A stretch of DNA of 64,000 nt from Cellulosimicrobium funkei (GTDB lineage: Bacteria > Actinomycetota > Actinomycetes > Actinomycetales > Cellulomonadaceae), in contig NZ_JNBQ01000001.1 in NCBI RefSeq assembly GCF_001019615.1, forward strand, positions 124,001 through 188,000, read 5' to 3'. This document shows, piece by piece, positions 60,791 through 64,000 of the stretch (positions within the stretch are counted from its first letter, which is position 1; the number at the start of each line of letters is the position of its first letter). Made by a program: the position numbers and the translations under genes. The notes beneath the pieces were generated by a model, which was not told the DNA's origin, ran no database searches, and worked only from the letters and a program-made list of their open reading frames with translations.

Positions 60791-61456
60791 ATGACCACCA
60801 CCTCGACCCGTCCCGCCCCCTCGCACGTCGTGATCGACCCGGGGATCCTGTACTTCGGCACCCCCGTCGCGCTGCTCAGCACGGTCGCCGGGGACGGACG
60901 CGTGAACCTCGCCCCGATGTCGTCGGTGTTCTGGCTCGGCCGGACGGCGGTGCTCGGCCTGGGCGCGCGGTCGCAGACGGCGCTCAACCTCCTCGCGACG
61001 CGCGAGGTCGTGGTGAACCTGCCCTCCACGGCCGAGGTCGACGCCGTCGACCGCCTCGCCCTGACGACCGGGCGCGACCCGGTCCCGGACCGCAAGGCGT
61101 CCGTGGGCTACCGCTACGAGCCGGACAAGTTCGCCCGCGCCGGGCTGACGCCCGTCGCGTCGGACACGGTCGCGCCGCCGCGCGCCGCGCAGTGCCCCGT
61201 CGCGGTCGAGGCGCGGCTGGTGCACGCTCATCCGCTCGGTCGCGACGACGCCGCGCGCGCGGGGTCGCTCGTCGCGTTCGAGGTCCGCGTGACCCGGGTG
61301 CACGTCCACGAGAGCATCCGCATGCCGGGGACCGCGCACCGCGTCGACCCCGACCGGTGGCGCCCGCTCCTCATGAGCTTCCAGCGCTTCTACGGCCTCG
61401 GCCCGGAGGTGCACCCGTCGCGCCTCGCGACGATCGACGAGGACTGGTACCGCTGA
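60791..61456 (+). CDS. flavin reductase-like FMN-binding protein
   Basis: 221 residues. The split beta-barrel flavin reductase domain shows PVALLSTVAGDGRVNLAPMS, VLGLGARSQTALNLLATREV and VVNLPSTAEVDAVDRLALTT. This group of DIM6/NTAB proteins binds FMN and reduces it or a small substrate with NAD(P)H. No Shine-Dalgarno; GAGGCT six bases before the ATG at 60791 suggests a leaderless start. Its 3' end overlaps the end of the MocR frame on the other strand by 86 bp. Confidence 0.88.
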   Translation: MTTTSTRPAPSHVVIDPGILYFGTPVALLSTVAGDGRVNLAPMSSVFWLGRTAVLGLGARSQTALNLLATREVVVNLPSTAEVDAVDRLALTTGRDPVPDRKASVGYRYEPDKFARAGLTPVASDTVAPPRAAQCPVAVEARLVHAHPLGRDDAARAGSLVAFEVRVTRVHVHESIRMPGTAHRVDPDRWRPLLMSFQRFYGLGPEVHPSRLATIDEDWYR

Positions 61457-62910
61457 GCGGGTCGATCTCGCGGAGGAGGGTGGCGAACGCCTGCTCGACT
61501 TGGTGGTCGCGCGGGGCGCCGTAGCCCACGACGACGGCAGGGGCACGGGACGGGGGCGGGCTCCCGGTCGTCGGGGCGCCCGCCCCCGGGAGCCCCGGCG
61601 CGACCGCGTAGGCGCCGAGCGCGAGCAGCTCCGCGCCGCGGCGTGCGGCGCGGTCGACCACCGCGTCCTCGTCCGTGCCGGGCGGGAGCTCGAGCACCGC
61701 CTGGAGCCCGGCGGGCAGGCCGAGCAGGCGGCCGCCGGGCAGGTGCTCGGCGACGAGCGTCGCGAGCCGCTCGCGGCGGGCGCGGTAGCGGGCGCGCGCC
61801 CGGCGGACCGCACGGTCGTACTCGTGGTCGGCGAGGAACCGGGCGAGCGTGAGCTGGCCGATCGCGTCCGGCGACCCGCCGAGCACGCGGCGCTGGGCGA
61901 CGACGTCGTCCAGGAGCCCCGCCGGGACCGCGCCCCACGCGAGCCCGACGCCGGGCGCCAGCGCCTTGCTCGCCGTCCCCGCGTACACGACGTGGTCGGG
62001 GTCGAGCGCCTGCAGCGCCCCGACCGCGCGGCGGTCGTACCGGAGCTCGCCGTCGTAGTCGTCCTCGACGACCGTCGCACCCGTCCGCGCGGCCCACGCG
62101 ACGAGCGCGCCGCGGCGCGCGGGGGACAGGGGCACGCCCGTGGGGAACTGGTGGGCCGGGGTGAGCAGGACGACGTCCACCGGGCGCTCGCGGCCGAGCG
62201 CGTCGAGCAGCGAGACGTCCGCGCCGCCGTCGTCCACGGGGAGCGCGACGACCTCGAGACCGGCCGCGGCGAGCACCGCGCGGTGGGCCGCGTGCCCGTA
62301 CTGCTCGACGGCGGCGCGCCGGGCGCCGCGCGCGACGAGCGCCCGGGCGACGAGGGAGAGCAGGTCGGCGAACCCGTGCGTGACGACGACCCGGTCGGGG
62401 TCGGTCCGGACCCCCCCGGGCGCGGCCGAGGTAGGCGGCGAGCGCGACCCGCAGCGGCTCCGCACCCCGTGGGTCGCCGTAGCCGAGCGCGGCGTCCGGC
62501 GCGTCCGCGAGCGCGCGTCTCGCGGCGGCGAGCCACGGGCCGCGGGGGAAGGACGACGGGTCGGGCACGCCGGCCCGCAGGTCGAGCGGCAGGCGTGGCC
62601 GACCGGGGGAGGGCGGGGCGGGCGTCGGGCCGACGACGCGGCGCCCGACCCACGTCCCGGCGCCGACGCGGGACTCCAGCCAGCCCTCCGCGGCGAGCTG
62701 GGCGTACGCGTCGGCGACCGTGCCGCGCGCGACGCCGAGGTCCGCGGCGAGCGCGCGCGCCGACGGCAGGCGCGTGCCGGCGACGAGGCGGCCGTCGAGC
62801 ACCGCCGTGCGCAGGGCGTCCTGGAGCGACCGCGCGGGACGCGTCGGCGAGAGCGCGAGGTGGAGGTCGAGGGCACCGGCGAGCGACGGATTGGCCCGTG
62901 TTTCTCCCAC
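61371..62910 (-). pseudogene. MocR/PdxR-type regulator, frameshifted at a G7 tract
   Basis: The protein is split between two frames. From GTG at 62910 the first frame encodes the GntR winged helix (SLQDALRTAVLDGRLVAGTR, LPSARALAADLGVARGTVAD) and the start of the aminotransferase domain up to VALAAYLGRARG. At 62417-62411 (seven G on the minus strand) the sense moves to another frame, which continues VRTDPDRVVVTHGFADLL and includes the PLP-lysine region YAGTASKALAPGVGLAW. Removing one G restores a single protein of about 512 residues, the normal MocR size. Sequencing error, a real null mutation or slippage are all possible. The 3' end overlaps the flavin reductase gene. Confidence 0.85.
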
Positions 62911-62956
62911 GACATTGCACTGTAGCCCTGGGCCTCTGCTCCGTAGCGTCGGAGGC

Positions 62957-63484
62957 ATGACGACCACGACCACTGCCACGACCAGCGAGACCGCCGTCCC
63001 AGCCGACACCCCCGTCCCCGTCCCCGCCCGGTTCGACGTCGAGGCGCTCACGCCCGACTTCTACGCCGCCGTCGCCGCGGTCGACAAGGCGGCCGCCACC
63101 GAGGCGGAGCGCGCCGGGATCTCGCCGGTCCTCGCCGATCTCGTGCGGCTGCGCGCCTCGCAGCTCAACGGCTGCGCCTACTGCGTCGACCTGCACTCCC
63201 GCACCGCGCGCCGTGCGGGCGCGGACGAGCAGCTCCTCCAGGCGGTCGCGGTGTGGCGCGAGTCGGGCTTCTTCACGGCGCGCGAGCGCGCGGCGCTCGA
63301 GCTCACCGAGTCGGTCACGCGGCTCTCGGAGACGCACGTGCCCGACGACGTCGCGCGGGTCGCGCTCGACGCGCTCGGGGAGCAGGGGACCGCCGCGGTG
63401 CTCGCGCTGCTCGTGTCGATCAACGCGTGGAACGCGCTCGCCGTGACCGCCCGCACGTGGGCCCCGGAGCGGAAGACCCGCTGA
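62957..63484 (+). CDS. carboxymuconolactone decarboxylase-like (AhpD-type) protein
   Basis: 175 residues. An all-helical CMD domain with LRASQLNGCAYCVDLHSRTA; the Cys-x-x-Cys and following His are the redox/proton-relay residues of the AhpD group. NAWNALAVTARTW is the C-terminal family motif. It probably acts as an alkylhydroperoxidase-like protein. TAGCGT sits seven bases before the ATG, leaving no room for a normal ribosome-binding site, so the message is probably leaderless. It is divergent from the MocR gene, which usually controls an adjacent gene. Confidence 0.9.
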   Translation: MTTTTTATTSETAVPADTPVPVPARFDVEALTPDFYAAVAAVDKAAATEAERAGISPVLADLVRLRASQLNGCAYCVDLHSRTARRAGADEQLLQAVAVWRESGFFTARERAALELTESVTRLSETHVPDDVARVALDALGEQGTAAVLALLVSINAWNALAVTARTWAPERKTR

Positions 63485-63509
63485 CTCCTGGCGCCGCGCG
63501 GCCGGCCGG

Positions 63510-64000
63510 TCAGCGCCGGCCGAGCGCCCGCACGACGGCCGCGACGTCGGCGGGGGCCTCCTCGGCCATGAAGTGCCCGGCGGTCGTCGTGAGGTGCTCG
63601 AGGTCGGTTGCCCAGCGGCGCCAGACGCCCGCGGCGTCGTACCCGAGCCGTGCGCCCCAGTCCTGCTGCACCACGGTGACGGGCATGGTGAGCCGGTCGC
63701 CGGCGTCGAGCGACGCCTGGTCGTGCTCGACGTCGACGGTCGCCGTCGCGCGGTAGTCCGCGACGATCGAGTCGACGGCGGCCCGGCTCGCCGCGAGGTA
63801 GTGCGCACGGACGTCGTCGGGGATCGAGGCGGGGTCCTGGGTCCACGCGTCGAGGAAGGACCCGAAGAACGCGTCGGCGCTGTGCCGGATCATCGTCTCC
63901 GGCAGGCCCGGAGGCTGCGCCATGAGGTAGAGGTGGAACGCGACCGCGGCGTCCACGCCGTGCAGCACGCCCCACGTGTCGAGCGTGGGCACCACGTCGA
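63510..64000 (-). CDS. alpha/beta hydrolase, C-terminal part (5' end outside window)
   Basis: 163 residues are visible, ending at 63510; the start lies beyond 64000. VVPTLDTWGVLHGVD, LYLMAQPPGLPETMI and VTVVQQDWGARLGYDAAGVW resemble fluoroacetate dehalogenase and epoxide-hydrolase-like alpha/beta hydrolases. TTAGHFMAEEAPADVAAVV carries the catalytic His. The nucleophile elbow is outside the window, so haloalkane, fluoroacetate or epoxide specificity cannot be decided. Confidence 0.85.
   Translation of the reverse strand, partial: DVVPTLDTWGVLHGVDAAVAFHLYLMAQPPGLPETMIRHSADAFFGSFLDAWTQDPASIPDDVRAHYLAASRAAVDSIVADYRATATVDVEHDQASLDAGDRLTMPVTVVQQDWGARLGYDAAGVWRRWATDLEHLTTTAGHFMAEEAPADVAAVVRALGRR

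Overview
The window is very GC-rich, gene-dense DNA from an actinobacterium. The gene set and order fit a Micrococcales relative of Cellulosimicrobium or Cellulomonas: a murJ / DUF6049 / Nudix / cca block, a padR-ino1 pair, ponA, rpsF-ssb-rpsR-rplI-dnaB, and many secreted carbohydrate-active enzymes. The genus is an inference from protein and gene-order resemblance. About 54 protein genes are supported. No tRNA, rRNA, CRISPR array or transposase was seen.

Layout. 1-8.4 kb: cell-envelope block, leftward (Nudix hydrolase, DUF6049, MurJ flippase, pseudokinase partner), with divergent cca. 8.5-15 kb: two MFS exporters, an epoxide hydrolase and a secreted GH18 chitinase. 15-23.3 kb: ino1 with its PadR regulator, divergent ponA, the ribosomal protein/SSB operon and a MATE exporter. 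23.7-27.6 kb: dnaB carrying two inteins of different mechanistic class. 27.6-29.2 kb: a small accessory islet (methyltransferase, DUF7660 protein). 29.4-31.1 kb: a stand-alone E. coli-type argS. 31.3-45 kb: a carbohydrate locus that reads as a beta-1,2-glucan (sophoro-oligosaccharide) utilisation system: secreted GH144-like enzyme, LacI regulator, GH1 beta-glucosidase, ABC importer without its own ATPase, TetR regulator translationally coupled to a 1142-residue GH94 phosphorylase, and a DUF1080 secreted protein sharing a C-terminal domain with the GH144-like enzyme. 45-49.2 kb: GntR regulator, glycosyltransferase and hypothetical proteins. 49.2-50.7 kb: fluoride riboswitch followed by a UspA-like protein and two CrcB fluoride channels. 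50.7-54.2 kb: SRPBCC-ArsR pair with two matching operators, a flavodoxin-like protein and a LuxR-type two-component system. 54.4-56.5 kb: a sortase-anchored thioester-domain surface protein. 56.6-64 kb: chloramphenicol acetyltransferase, three ANTAR-domain regulators, a zinc alcohol dehydrogenase, a flavin reductase-like protein, a frameshifted MocR regulator, an AhpD-like protein and a truncated alpha/beta hydrolase.

How the genes work together. Many neighbours overlap by four bases (ATGA or GTGA), marking tight operons: Nudix-DUF6049-murJ, padR-ino1, tetR-GH94, usp-crcB-crcB, SRPBCC-arsR and kinase-regulator. At least nine genes lack a Shine-Dalgarno sequence and instead have a TANNNT-like -10 box six or seven bases before the start codon, the arrangement expected of leaderless transcripts. 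The most interesting items are the class 3 intein with Cys clusters in the DnaB P-loop, the beta-1,2-glucan locus, the padR operator/promoter, the paired ArsR operators, and a G7 tract that breaks the MocR gene.
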